This document shows, piece after piece, positions 13,880-23,889 of a DNA stretch of 64,000 bases. Where the stretch lies: positions 40,491 through 104,490 of the forward strand of contig JACEEZ010024185.1 in the NCBI GenBank assembly GCA_016584305.1, read 5' to 3'. Each line of letters starts with the position of its first letter. Within the stretch, counting starts at the first letter, position 1. The notes beneath the pieces were generated by a model. It was not told the origin of the DNA. It saw nothing but the letters and a program-made list of their open reading frames with translations, and searched no databases. The stretch comes from Chionoecetes opilio (lineage: Eukaryota; Arthropoda; Malacostraca; Decapoda; Majidae). Both the position numbers and the translations under genes were made by a program.

Positions 13880-13889
13880 GTATTTACCT

Positions 13890-14484
13890 AGTTGTGATAT
13901 ACGGGAAATGAGTTACACTGGTGGGGTCCCGTCTCCTTGTCTCAATTGGTCAATCTTAGCTTTAAAAACATGAATACTTTTGGCATCTATAATTTCTCTG
14001 TCCAGGCTATTCCACATATCAATGCACCGATAGGGAAAACTGTACTTCTTGATGTCCTTCAAGCACCTTATCTTCTTAAATTTCTTTGTATGACCTCTTG
14101 TAGCTCCTATGTCCCGTACATACAGTACATGTCCTCTTTGTCATTTCTCTCCATTCCTGACATAGCTCTGTACATTGCTATGAAGTCTCCTCTTTTTCTT
14201 CTTTATGATGGCAACCCAATTTCTTCAGCCTTTCCTCATAAGGCAGGTCTGACAGGCTGGGAACAATCTTTGTGGCTGCCCTCTATATTCTTTATATCTT
14301 CTTTACTTCCTTCCTCTTGTGCGGAGACCAAACAACTGTGGCGTACTCCAGGCGTATCATGGCCACAATCAATTTCTTCATCATGTCCTTGTCCAACAAT
14401 GTCCATATAGACAAAGGCCGGTCTGATGCTTGTTAAAAGATTATATGTAGCACCAACAATTCTATTCATGTTTGATGAGAGCAC
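13890..14484 (-). pseudogene. LINE reverse-transcriptase C-terminus (L2/CR1-like)
   Basis: Read on the minus strand, this contains NRIVGATYNLLTSIRPAFVY near its start, a 'RRKRGDFIAMYRAMSG' segment in the middle and 'FPIGALICGIAWTEKL' near the end. The last corresponds to the 'R.ID.WNSL...VV.A.S...FK..LD' tail of L2/CR1-type ORF2 proteins. Several frameshifts and stops interrupt it. Fragments of what may be the same family lie at 2300-2650 and 25190-25600, also minus strand. It is a non-functional relic. Confidence 0.6.
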
Positions 14485-14544
14485 TGCCTGCTAGTGCTCT
14501 CGGCTACTACTTTAAGCTACTATTTACTAAAAGTTACCATATTT

Positions 14545-14637
14545 CATCCTTGGTCCGAACCCACCATCACCAGAAAACGCACTCTTCAACACGAGTGCGG
14601 TACCGACTGAGCTAATAGGATTAATCCACTTAGCTAA
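14545..14637 (-). mobile_element. tRNA-like sequence (SINE head or tRNA pseudogene)
   Basis: On the minus strand, TTAGCTCAGTCGGTACCGCA looks like a pol III A box and D arm. It is followed by an anticodon-arm-like GCACTC..GAGTGC hairpin and a B-box-like GGTTCGGACC. The acceptor ends do not pair well and the loop sizes are wrong, so it is not a functional tRNA. A tRNA-derived SINE head is the likeliest reading. Confidence 0.6.
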
Positions 14638-14689
14638 GTGGTTCTGGTGAATTTATGAATTACATGCGAAGTTGTCAGGGGCTTATGGA

Positions 14690-15207
14690 AGGGTATGGCT
14701 TTGCCGAGTCTAATGTATGGATTGGAGAGCATGACATGGACAGTAAAGGATACAGCAAAATTAGAAGTGGTTAAGAACAGGTGGGCAGTGGCTTTAGGAG
14801 CAAACAAATATGTTGCCACTGAAGCAATAAGAGATATTGTGTGGAGTAGTTTTGGAGAGAGGATAGAAAAAGCAATGTTGAGGTACAAAGTGAGACTGGT
14901 AACAGATGGGCAAGAAAAATGTATGACTGGACATCTCAGGAGAGTAGGTGGAGAAGAGCAACGGTAAGCATTGCAAGAAAGTGTGAGCTGGAGGGTTTTA
15001 CCCAGGCAGATGCAATGGTGTGGTTTTATATATAGAGAGTTGAATAGAAGAGTGAATGACCTCATAAAAGAGAGGGAATGTGGGATATGGGCACAGTGTC
15101 TGGGAGAAGAGTTCCCTGGAATGGTAAAGGTGGAAAATTGGCCCTTTCTAGAGGGAATATACTATGATGGGAGTAGGGGGAGTGAACTGCTGTTCAAAGT
15201 CCCTTGA
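14690..15207 (+). pseudogene. LINE RT C-terminal region
   Basis: The plus frame reads LPSLMYGLESMTWTVKD, then LEVVKNRWAVALGANKY, EAIRDIVWSSFGERI and KAMLRYKVRL. This is the post-RT 'LP.L.YG.E' thumb segment of non-LTR retrotransposons, the same type as at 57660-58440. A stop at 14966 and a frame change split it, and the sequence continues to 15207 with LIKERECGIWAQ..FPGMVKVENWPFLEG-like coding character. Confidence 0.65.
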
Positions 15208-15539
15208 GGTAAATAAGGTTTCTATAAACTCTATACCAAGTCCCTTGAGGTGAACAATAGAGTGTATAGATGGGCAGTGTATAGTAAGGTCTGTAGGATG
15301 TCTGATAGATGGCTTGGAAGGATTTCCTGTACAGTATTAGATTGACATTTGTTTGAAATTTTACTACATTTCTTTTACATTTTACTACTATTTTATCCTA
15401 AAATCCCTAAATGCTATCCTAAAGATGGTCAAAATGCCCTAAAAGGGGTATTTTACCCTAAAGTGAAAGCACTGAGTGAGGGAGTGCCGGTAAAAAGGCC
15501 GCAAAGACCCACACCAAGACCAAGACCAGATTCACACTA

Positions 15540-15810
15540 TCAACACAGTTTTGGTCCTCTCGGAGTCTCGGACCACAGGCTCTCCCCTTCTGGCTCCTGA
15601 CCCGTACTGCCCCTGGTGCAGGAAGCTCCCGGAGTCGATTAAGACCTTCCTACTCCAGTCAACCCAGTGTCCTCGCTTCCACTCCCACCGACAACATCTA
15701 CGCGGTCAACTCTTCGCCCTGCAGGCTGGCCGCCGCTGCCGTCCACCCGTCATCTGCCTCACCTGTGCCTTCCTGAGGAAGACTAATCAACTCTCGCGAC
15801 TGTGATAGAT
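15540..15810 (+). pseudogene. LINE 3' zinc-knuckle fragment (Jockey-like)
   Basis: The plus frame has PYCPWCRKLPESIKTFLL followed by CPRFHSHRQHLRGQLFAL. This is the CCHC-type knuckle (CPxC..H/T.FLL.CPRFHxHR) at the C-terminus of Jockey-like ORF2 proteins. An upstream SHYQHSFGPLGVSDHR frame may belong to it. A frame-shifted piece of the same motif lies at about 37420-37480. Confidence 0.6.
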
Positions 15811-16019
15811 CCATACTTCACAGGTGTACACCAGGGCGAATATCATCACTGCCCTTCAACAACAACAACACGGTAAAGATTCGTTTTAGTGACTATCTGG
15901 ACCCAAGGCTTCACCGACACCATCCGCTGGGCGACTCCCAACTCAAGATCCGTTTTCAGACTAAACTATGGTATTATCTTAGGGTAATATTAAGTTAATG
16001 CTAGCCTACTCATTTCGAA
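15811..16019. other. Short spacer
   Basis: Nothing recognised beyond an (aac)n run near 15860. Confidence 0.3.
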
Positions 16020-16390
16020 TAGCACTGACTAATGTCGGGTATAAATTGATGATGGCTATAAATAGGAATAGTTTGGAGGAACATATTAGAAAAAATTAAT
16101 TAGAGAAAGACCCACAAGCAGGCTTCACAGAGGGTAGTATAATTAAAAATAATTTATTAAGAAATTGTGTAGGTAGAGAGGTCCTATAAATTAAAGAAAT
16201 CATTGGTAGTAATTTCTATAATTTTGCAAAAGCTTATGATAGCATAAAAAGAGGACAACTGATAGAACTCTTAATGCAATACAAGATTAATTACAAGATC
16301 ATTAACTTCATTGCAGGAGTATATGTAGGGGACAGGACAAAGGTAGAGTTAGGCAAAGGCAAGTAGATATAGAAGTAATGAGTGGAATTA
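16020..16390 (+). pseudogene. LINE reverse transcriptase, N-terminal half
   Basis: Broken plus-strand frames give 'RIALTNVGYKLMMAINRN', 'DPQAGFTEGSIIKNN', 'NFYNFAKAYDSIKRGQLIEL' and 'VMSGIMQG'. These match, in order, RT motifs: the 'QAGFR.G.S..DN' block, the 'D..KAYDS..R..L' block (first catalytic Asp replaced: 'FAKAYDS' lacks the usual aspartate) and the '.TSG..QG' block. The reading stops at 16390, where other elements interrupt it; the downstream part resumes near 17720. Confidence 0.7.
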
Positions 16391-16463
16391 TGCAAGGGTG
16401 GACGGCACGGCATCAACAACTTTGTTGTAATTTATGATCTTTAGGATAATTCAGGAGGTTTCT

Positions 16464-17029
16464 GGACCATTCGAGCGAATACTTCTTTGAGCTGAGGACC
16501 ATTCAAGCGAATATTTTTTTTAATGTGAGGCAGGTCCCTCTTCTTTTTGCTGTGATGTCCCCCCGTAGACGCCAAGACTACGTTGAAGTCCTCTCAACTG
16601 TGAAGGACCTCATCTCAGCTCTGTATCCAAAAGGTTATGCTAGACTTTGAGCAGGCAGTCTGGGGAGCTGTCCATGAGGTTTTGCCAGATGTGGAGATCC
16701 AGGGATGTGTCATTCACTGGACTCAAAGTTGTATTCAGGAAGGTAGTGGATCTTGGTTGTAAAGTGCCCTACTAACCCTCTGGTGCTATACATGAGTATA
16801 TCAGGCAGCTCCTTGCACTACCCTTCCTCCCAGCAGAGCACATCCCAGCAATGTTTGAAACCCTGGCTGACAACGCCACTCCTCCACTGCAGCCACTGGT
16901 GGACTACATCAGGACAACTTGGGTCGATAACCCTACGTGGCCAGTCGCATCCTGTTATTTTAATACCATGCGAATATAGTAGCATATCTATGATCTTACT
17001 GATTAATTAGACATTCGCTCGAATGGTCC
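16464..17029 (+). mobile_element. Mutator-like (MULE) relic with TIRs
   Basis: Ends GGACCATTCGAGCGAAT (16464-16480) and ATTCGCTCGAATGGTCC (17013-17029) are perfect inverted repeats. A second 'ggaccattcaagcgaat' lies just inside the left end. Between them frames spell LDFEQAVWGAVHEVLPDVEI, then QGCVIHWTQ, then YIRQLLALPFLPAEHIPAMF and ETLADNATPPLQPLVDYIRT. The 'DFE.A......FP...I.GC.FH..Q' pattern is the MULE transposase catalytic block. Stops and frameshifts show it is dead. It sits inside the LINE of 16020-18840. Confidence 0.65.
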
Positions 17030-17124
17030 TCGCTCGAAAGGTCGTGTATTCATTCAGGAACTGTGAGAGTTAGGGAAGGGGTACAAGGACAACATTTTTA
17101 GTATTTCTTCACTTTTTGGTAAAT

Positions 17125-17427
17125 CTTAAGAACAAAGGCTCCACCCCCTATCTTCTTCTTCTTCTTATAGCCAACAAGCTTGGGAACATGGTGGGAAACC
17201 GGGGTTTTTGGGTGGGGGAGCACACATATAAGGGAAATATGGCCCCCCACAAAAAAATCCCTAAACTAGGGAAATTTCCCTAGTTTAGGGATTTTTTTGT
17301 TGGGGCCCATATTTCCCTTATGTGTGTGCTCCCCCACCCAAAAACCCGGTTTCCACCATGTCCCCAAGCTTGATGGCTATAATGAGAAGAAGAAGAAGAA
17401 GATAGGAGGTTGAGCCTTTATTCTAAA
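17125..17427. repeat. ~300-bp near-perfect palindrome
   Basis: Centre at 17274/17275 within CCTAAACTAGGGAAATTTCC. Both arms carry, in mirror order, 'gggggagcacacat', 'aacatggtggaaaacc'-like words, 'caagctt' and a (CTT)n/(AAG)n run. They extend outwards to an 'aaaggct' on each side. There is no loop. The GAA-type runs at both ends resemble the (GAA)n tails of LINEs at 49800 and 58640. Confidence 0.9.
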
Positions 17428-17439
17428 GATGACAAAACT

Positions 17440-17719
17440 CTACAGACCTAACCTAGCACCCCTCCTCAAGCTCCTCATGCTGTGCACTAACCTAACCTAA
17501 CCTGCTCTACTCTAACCTAACGGGGAGGCTCTGCCCCCCCCCCCTAGGTTATACCTACTACTTAGATATGCACTACTTTCTCAAACTTGTCGTCAATTGC
17601 GCATCTCGCTGGACTTAGTTTTTCTCAAGAACCTGAAATGTAATATCGGCCATGTAGGCAAAGTAAGGATCGGCACTCATTAAAATCTAAACAGATGTGT
17701 TAAGGACAGTAAGTATAAT
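17440..17719. repeat. Spacer with telomere-like CCTAA motifs
   Basis: Contains several 'ctaacctaacct' words (about 17448-17520), the CCTAA/TTAGG unit of arthropod telomeres in interrupted form. Similar scattered words occur at 19235-19340, 51990-52030 and 56985-57040. Nothing else is recognised. Confidence 0.5.
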
Positions 17720-18840
17720 ACGTAGAGCCAACATTTGGGTCAGCTTAGCGTGGAGCCCTTGTTCTTAAGATTTTCCGAGGATATAGGTAAAATGTACGGA
17801 TTAGAGATAAATCAGCAGAAAAATAACATTATTATTTTTAATGTGAAAGATAAACTGGAAAAATTGCGAGATATATATGTAAGAGATAGACTTAAATATT
17901 TAGGAATAATTGTAAATGACAAGAGGAACTGCTTCTAAATGCACAAAGATAAAATGTTCAATAAGGCAAGAAAAATGGCCAATATGACGTATAGTGTCAT
18001 TGCTAAAAGTTGCTCAAAATTTTTATAGAAAAAAAGTACGGGAAAAGTGTTACTTTACCATCTATCCTCTATGGGGATAATGTTATAAATTTAACAAAGC
18101 AGGAAATGGATAAATTACAGAGAATTGAAAATGGGGTGTATCGGCAAATCTTTGGAGCACAAACATAGTACACACAGGAGGCAGCACTCCTAGGGGAAGT
18201 GGGAGCATCTAGTGTTAGGAATACGATAAGGGAGGGACAGTGGAAGTACTTAAGGTATGTATTAGTAGAAGGGAATGACCTAGTGAAAAGGAGAGGAGAT
18301 GATTGAGAAAAGACAAAATAAATGAATGCAAGCTTTATTGAAAGATCGAGAAAGACTGCAGTGCTGAATCAGGGTGTGAGACAAAGAAGAGTATAAGGCA
18401 GAAAATGAGAGAGTTGGGCACAAGAGAGTGGGTGAATGAAAAAACAAGTTTGAAAATTTATAGAAAAAGGAGAAAAGAAAGGGAAGCCAAGAAGAGGGGA
18501 ACAGCAATGACCAAGCTTCAGAAATACTATTTAAGTGCAGGACAAACCACTTGAAATTATATGATAGAAGGTTTTGGGGAGAAGAAATAACATGTGATTT
18601 GTGTGGGGCGGAAAAGGAGGACTTAAAACATTTCTGTTATAGTGCCCAGCAACAGTAATGAAAGAAAGAAAAGTGCGAGGCTACAACAACCTTACATAGA
18701 GGAGGAAGAGGAAATAGTGGGGAGTATTTGTTTGGAGACGGTAATGTGGAAGAAGCAAAAAGAACAATCAACAGTTTTTGGATTACCAGAGAAAATAAGA
18801 GGAAAGAAACGAAAGACAGAAGAAGAGAAGACAACTAACT
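17720..18840 (+). pseudogene. LINE reverse transcriptase, C-terminal half
   Basis: Continues the LINE of 16020-16390. Frames give SEDIGKMYGLEINQQKNNI, then RDRLKYLGIIVNDKRNCF, 'YSVIAKSC', 'LPSILYG' (frame-shifted), 'IENGVYRQIFGA', and finally FWGEEITCDLCGAEKEDLKH with FCYSA. These correspond to the region after the RT active site, the 'KYLG' block, the thumb 'LPSILYG' and the terminal Cx2C..H..C knuckle. Multiple stops show decay. Together with 16020-16390 this is one element split by about 1.3 kb of inserted DNA. Confidence 0.7.
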
Positions 18841-19439
18841 AAATACCCAGACAGCAAGAGGAGAAACATCAGGGAGTGCTGATGAAAAAGGCCAGACTCC
18901 CGACCCACAACTGAACTGAACTGAGACACTGACTATTTATATCTGGACAAAATATAATGCTTTTTCAATTCAAGATAGTTTTTTCTGGGAAACCACAAAA
19001 AGAGTGGGGTTTTTTCTATTCAAAGTGAAAAAAAAAAAAAGCGTCCGAAAATTACAATCTCGAAAAGATAAAGCATCAAACTCTGCCCAGAAATAAATAT
19101 TCAGTGCCTCTGAATTGCGAACCGATCGAACAACAGACAGCAATATACGACAAGTGTGCCCCACCCCGCATTCGCCAGCCAGCCCGCACGCACGCCAACC
19201 GCCGAGTGGTCCGCTCTGGCCACCCTGCCTGGAGGATTAGTACTCTAACCAAACCTATCCTAACCTCCTAACGGGGAGGCTCCACCTCCCCTGCGAGAAT
19301 ATTAACCTAACCGAACCTTAACCTAACGTTTTTGTAACTTACTTTTTGTAACCTCACCGAACCTTAACCAAAGACCCTCTACAATAAGATACCTCACTCG
19401 GGATCCCCCAAAGACAATTTTTGTTATCTGCCGACGGTG
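18841..19439. other. Intergenic
   Basis: An A13-type homopolymer near 19028 and CCTAA-like words at 19235-19340. No gene or element boundary recognised. Confidence 0.35.
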
Positions 19440-19461
19440 GCGCCGCCGTGGGGCAGGAGGT

Positions 19462-19560
19462 ACCGTATTTTACGGCTTATAAGATGCACTTTTTTCCCTA
19501 AAAAATACCCTGAAAAATATTCATGCGTCTTCCAAGAAGAATGTTGTAGGAGGACACCAG
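19462..19560 (+). mobile_element. End of a 'CCGTATTTTACGGC' element
   Basis: 'TACCGTATTTTACGGCTTATAAG' followed by 'gcacttttttccctaaaaaataccctgaaaa' recurs, slightly diverged, at 49098-49160. It is a recognisable transposon terminus by recurrence; I cannot name the superfamily. Internal limit approximate. Confidence 0.5.
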
Positions 19561-19579
19561 GCTGCTCGAGGAAAAGCTG

Positions 19580-20340
19580 AAGTTTAGGGAAGACACCCTT
19601 GCCATCAAGGACTCCATCAACATCTGGGGGGGGAGGTTGACTCCAGACTCGGCTTCGACCGCCACCTGGAGACCGTGGCACACAGAGCCTCCCTGAGGGT
19701 GACTCTCCTGTGCTGAGTAAGGCATTTCACAGACTCTGACGGCCTCCTGAGACTATAAGGCTCAAGTGAGGCCCGTCATGGAGTACAGTCCCCTCACCTG
19801 AATGAGCAGTGCCCAGTGCCATCTGTCACTGCTGGACAAGGTGCAGAGGCGTGCTGAGCGCCTCATACAACCAACCGATGGCCAACAGTGGATGGAATGT
19901 CGACTGCGGCAACAGTGGCAGCAGCGGCTACAACAAAAACAACAACAGCTGCAGAATCAACAATATCAGCAACAACAACAACAGCGACTCCAGCAGGAGC
20001 AGTGGCGGGACGATTCCCGCTTCCAGCTAAACAGCCTGGGGCACCGGAGGAGAGTCGGTGCCCTCACACTGTTGCACAAGGCCCAGATACAGCACTTCCC
20101 ACCTCTCAGGACTTTGGGTCCCGTGGAGGAGGTCCGAGCGCGCTACGAGAATGGTAGTGTCAGGAGATCTCCTCCTCGAAGCCCCGAGTATCCGCACCAT
20201 GACGTGCCAGCGGGCCTTTACTTAGGCCACGGCAACACTGTGGAACGCCTTCATGGCTGAGGTGGACGCCAGGGCCTTGAACACCCAGCAGGTGAAGGTG
20301 GCGGCCCACAGATGGTGCCGCACACACCCACCTTAGTACT
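19580..20340 (+). pseudogene. Jockey-like LINE ORF2 C-terminus with CAR-repeat insertion
   Basis: Plus frames give 'FDRHLETVAHRASLRVTLL', 'SSAQCHLSLLDKVQRRAERL', 'LNSLGHRRRVGALTLLHKAQ' and 'ATATLWNAFMAEV'. These are the typical last ~250 residues of Jockey-like ORF2 ('LD..QRRA.RLI', 'L..RR.VA.L...YK', 'R.F...A..LWN.LP'). Between 'QRRAERLIQ' and 'FQLNSL' the frame carries a glutamine-rich stretch made of CAG/CAA codons (about 19905-20000), not normal for the family, which looks like a later triplet expansion. A frameshift follows 20110. Non-functional. Confidence 0.7.
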
Positions 20341-20344
20341 CCGT

Positions 20345-20944
20345 GAGGCGTGGGTGTACACGATAAACAATGTCAAGTGCGTGTGACAAGTGCCTGTGAC
20401 AGACAGTGACTTAGCAACTCGCCTGTACATTTGTAAATAATGTGTATATATTCTGATATGATCTAAGGCATAGCTTTGAGATAGATGCCCTTGGGGCAAA
20501 TGACATGTTTTGCTGATTTTGAACACTTACTGTCTTTTAAGTATGATTACTAACTGTCTTTTATTTCTCATTTAAATGAGAGAAAAAAAAATCTGGAGAG
20601 CACCGACCGCACCTCCGACGGGCAGTGATGTTCAAGGTGAACTGAGCGAAGCGGAGTGTGGGAGCTCTCGTGGTGCAGATTCCTGCCTGACGCACAACCA
20701 TAAATCATCATTTCTCTGAGCTAAAAAAAAGATCTGAGCATGGCGGGGGTGGGAGTACATGGATGGGGGTGGGGGTGGGGGGTTCATGGAGCGAAAAAGT
20801 GTATTGTGTTTAGATGTCGTGCAGGACTGCAGAGTCCTGCACAAGTGTCAGGATTCCTGTCTTATAATTCGTGTTTAGGTCTGATTTATAAATAGGTGTC
20901 CATGTGATGGTTCAAATAGCCTAGCAAAGCACTCTCCGAAGTGG
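20345..20944. other. Intergenic
   Basis: Contains an A8 run and G-rich '(gggggt)n' words at 20745-20785. No gene recognised. Confidence 0.35.
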
Positions 20945-21315
20945 ATATCTGTTTCGTTCAGTGTTACCTTTCTTGTTTGTGGTTGAGCGACTTCTAAGGC
21001 GGGATGGGTTCAAACCCCACCATCCATGATCAGTATATGAAAATGGAAAATAAGATTTATTCCCTGAATTGTGATTGTTACCCAGTCAGTTCGTCTGGGG
21101 AAGAATTCTTCTGGCGGGATTCAAAAGAGTTAATTATGGGCCCAGGGCAGTGTAACGCTCTGTGGGTCTTGCCCATGCCCATGGATCAGTACATTGGCTC
21201 CCTGTTCACAGCCTCCATGACCAGTAGTGCCCTGTGCACACATGTCACGAGGGCTGCCGCTCCACCTTCGGCATCCCCTTCAGAATAACATCACAACGAC
21301 AGAAGAAAGAAGAAG
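20945..21315 (+). mobile_element. SINE-3, copy 1
   Basis: A head with a B-box-like GGGTTCAAACCCC (about 21006-21018) is followed by a body shared in order with 26335-26715: 'aaataagatttattccc', 'gggcccagggcagtgta', 'atggatcagtacattgg', 'cctccatgaccagt', 'catccccttcagaataa' and 'catcacaacgacagaag'. It ends in an (agaa)n-like tail. tRNA origin is inferred from the B-box-like word only. Confidence 0.7.
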
Positions 21316-21812
21316 TTTAGAGAGAGTAAAGTGTTTCAGTGGCCGTCCACAGTTTCGGGCGTTACATCCGGAGCCGTGAAAGAGCCCGATTTATCCGATA
21401 TCCGGAATAAAGAGGTCTGATTTAGAGAGGGTTTACTGTTCATACAAATCAGAAATCATACATGATCAGAAAAATTATCCTGGCAAAATGTTGGAACCTT
21501 GGAAAAGTTTCCATACACTCACATATCCCCTTACCCTTACTTGACATACTAGACCCGTTATACACTTTCATTACTTTCACCATCTATTATATTATTATCT
21601 ATAATAATATAAGCGAAAGTGTGTGTGTGTGTGTGTGTGTCCGCTCCAGGTGCCGCCCCCTGTTGCGGAATCCCCTCATATGGCACAGTTTTGGAACCGG
21701 CTCGAGCAGGGGAAGGTTTTAAGCCCATTTATGAGATGATCCGATCACTTTTTTTTTTTTTTTTTTTTAGCAGCCTATTAGCGAGAATTGTGAAAAAAAA
21801 GTGGGTTGCGAG

Positions 21813-22698
21813 AATTAGAGAGAACTGCAACTCCGAAATGCCAGTGGTCGCTGGCAGTTTTAACTCACAATTTGGTGAAAAGTTGGTCAACTTGAAAGAA
21901 AAATATGGGCTTATTCCACTGCACTTAAAACACACAAGTATAATATTAAGAAAGATTTTCTTCTATATGTATATTGTATAGAAGCCTGATTCTGTAAAAC
22001 ATTGTATATAACCAAATAACCAAGGAGGTTATAGTTGAGGAGGCGAGGTAAATGCTACTCTATGATATTATACAGTCAATAACGTATGTTTAGAAGTTAT
22101 CTATACCTAGGCAGTCATATGTTCCTGTTATTATTGTGTATCAATCAGATAGAAAGCCTGGAAGTGCAATGAGTCGACGCGTGAAGTAGCAATGTTTTGA
22201 TTCAATCTCCCCCCACAATCTCCCCGCCCACCACTCCCCGCCGCGGCGTGTCGCCTCCACAATTATAACCTACATTGTCGCAGCAACAAGCCGATTTCGG
22301 CATTCTTTATTCTTCGTTTTTCCAAGGCATTGCTTATTGTATTTTGACAAGCGTTTGCCAGACGCAGCAGTACTGTCTTAGAAAACAGTGTGAACATCGC
22401 CCAAATTTTACATGCCACAATATACATGTTAAAAATATATTAAGCTTTGCTACTCGAGGCGAGTAATTTGCATTAAATTGCTATTATAGAACGTTCAATC
22501 GTAATGCATGTCATGCATACACTTACTAGAACAACAGAAGAACGTTCTTTTTTAGTATTCAGATGCGGTGCATCAATATTCATCGCGAAATTGATTTATG
22601 AAAAATATTAGTCGCGGAGGGAAAACACAGTAGACCAACCTTTGAGTTAAAACTGCCAGCGACCACTGGCATTTCTCGAGTTTCAGTTCTCTCTAATT
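21813..22698. mobile_element. TIR element nested in the Helitron
   Basis: The left end AATTAGAGAGAACTG followed by 'aaatgccagtggtcgctggcagttttaactca' is mirrored at the right by 'ttaaaactgccagcgaccac' and CAGTTCTCTCTAATT (22684-22698). The ~55-bp inverted repeats are near-perfect apart from a short indel. No transposase was found; superfamily unknown. Confidence 0.75.
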
Positions 22699-22720
22699 GA
22701 GGAAACCTTGATGTAGGGTG

Positions 22721-22945
22721 ATGGGTAATGGGTGAGTGAATGGGTGGGGTGATGGGTAATGGGTGTGGGGTGATGGGTGAGTGAATGGGTGATGGGTGAG
22801 GGAATAGATGGGGGGTGATGGGTAATGGGTGAGTGAATGGGTGTGTGGTGATGGATAATGGGTGAGTGAGGGTGGGGGGTGGCGGGTAATGGGTGAGTGA
22901 ATGGGTGGGGGGTGATGGGTAATGGGTGAGTGAATGGGTTGGGGG
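22721..22945. repeat. Degenerate minisatellite (GGGTGATGGGTAATGGGTGAGTGAAT)
   Basis: Tandem, variable units built from 'gggtgatgggtaat' and 'gggtgagtgaat', about 26-40 bp each. G-rich on the plus strand with regularly spaced GGG runs. Lies inside the putative Helitron near its 3' end. Confidence 0.9.
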
Positions 22946-23025
22946 TGATGTGAATAGGTTGGCGTTAATACATACATTTCTACATCCATGATTTCAGGAA
23001 AGCTAGAAGGGGTTATCTGGAGAGT

Positions 23026-23081
23026 CTGTGTTTGGTGGGCCGAAGGCCCACCAAACACAGGTGGTGGGCCAAAGGCCCACC
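23026..23081. repeat. Tandem perfect hairpins
   Basis: TGTGTTTGGTGGGCC, a GAA loop, then GGCCCACCAAACACA (23026-23058; 15-bp stem). Next comes GGTGGGCC-AAA-GGCCCACC (23063-23081). The repeated GGTGGGCC stem suggests a duplicated terminal hairpin in the Helitron 3' region. Confidence 0.9.
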
Positions 23082-23144
23082 AATAGCCCTCCGCAGGAGC
23101 TAGCCAAAAAGTCCGCCCGGAGGGCGGCTTTGCGGCTAGTATTA

Positions 23145-23245
23145 TATATATCTCTCACACCACAGGCACTTCTCAAATCACTCATTTCAACTGCTTGGAT
23201 TCTTGACCTTTCTTTGTCTTTCATGCCACTCCTATAGATCACACC
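23145..23245 (-). pseudogene. LINE fragment
   Basis: The minus frame reads SGMKDKERSRIQAVEMSDLR then SACGV. The same block is present on the plus strand at 23915-23995 (MKDKDPRSKLKMQAVEMSYL). This 'Q.AEM..LR...G..' block lies shortly before the C-terminus of many RTE/CR1-like ORF2 proteins. Confidence 0.65.
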
Positions 23246-23423
23246 TTGCCAATATATCTGGTCATAAAACTAGATCTAGATGCGTAAATGTACATGGTAA
23301 TTTTGCAACCCAAGAAGCAATTTATTAACATGATTAATGCATTGGTTACAAAGCCCATCCAAATATTGTAAATTTTTTGAGTACATGGTAAATGGTCCCC
23401 TTGATAATCTTTGACTTTTTCAG

Positions 23424-23624
23424 GCACAGAAAAAAAATGGGAGGTGTCAAACCTTAAGTATGAGTCAATGATAGAAGATGGCGGTGTGTCGTCGTTTGAA
23501 GAGCAGTGTATTACTTTTCATACTTCTTGTGATTGTGCTTTACATGGGCTACTGCACACAGGAACTATACTACAGAGTGCAGAAGGCTCGGAAACTCCAA
23601 AGACTCAAGAACTATGAAACAGAG
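23424..23624 (+). CDS. Candidate small membrane coiled-coil protein, exon 1
   Basis: A spliceable acceptor (gactttttcag) precedes this exon. The ATG at 23478 is the first in frame after an in-frame TAG and has a strong context (AAGATGG). Residues 1-49 begin MAVCRRLK, followed by a 19-residue hydrophobic segment (about residues 9-27, SVLLFILLVIVLYMGYC), then a basic, helix-prone stretch ending KNYETE. A positive N-terminus before a single hydrophobic segment predicts a type II signal anchor. The exon ends AG|GCAAGT at 23624/23625, the consensus for the rare GC-AG class of intron. Without splicing, the frame would add GCA AGT, a few Phe/Tyr codons and a stop. Confidence 0.45.
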
Positions 23625-23889
23625 GCAAGTTTTTTTTACTTTTTTTGAATTTTTTTAATATTTTTTTGCATTTAATTAAGTAGAATAAAGCAAGAGTCTA
23701 TTAAGGACAAATAACTATATGGTCAATGCTTGTAATGACCTCAGTAGTTTGTGAATCAATTCGGTTCATATCATGTACTACCTGAAATAGTGAATGATAC
23801 TGGTTTACTCAGATATATTAAAAATGAATTAAATTCAGTGACCAAATCATCATATTGAATAGATTCATCAATTCAGTATTAACAATCAC

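Larger units (their letters stand above)
21598..23139 (+). mobile_element. Probable non-autonomous Helitron
   Basis: Starts TCTATAATAATATAAGCG directly after an A (21597). It ends ...GCGGCTAG directly before a T (23140). A GC hairpin, CCGCCC-GGA-GGGCGG, lies about 10 bp before the terminal CTAG. A 5' TC, a 3' CTRR, a subterminal hairpin and insertion between A and T are the four diagnostic features of Helitrons. No Rep/helicase frame is present. Extra hairpins just upstream (23026-23081), a nested TIR element (21813-22698) and a minisatellite (22721-22945) fill the interior. Assignment is structural only. Confidence 0.6.

Noticed and set aside
14545..14637. Functional tRNA gene
   Set aside because: Acceptor stem ends do not pair and loop lengths are wrong; better read as a SINE head or tRNA pseudogene. 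The SINE-1 and SINE-2 heads were rejected as tRNAs for the same reason.
22693..23058. Pro/His/Ser-rich minus-strand frame (HPPPIHSPITHH)
   Set aside because: Translation of the G-rich minisatellite inside the Helitron.
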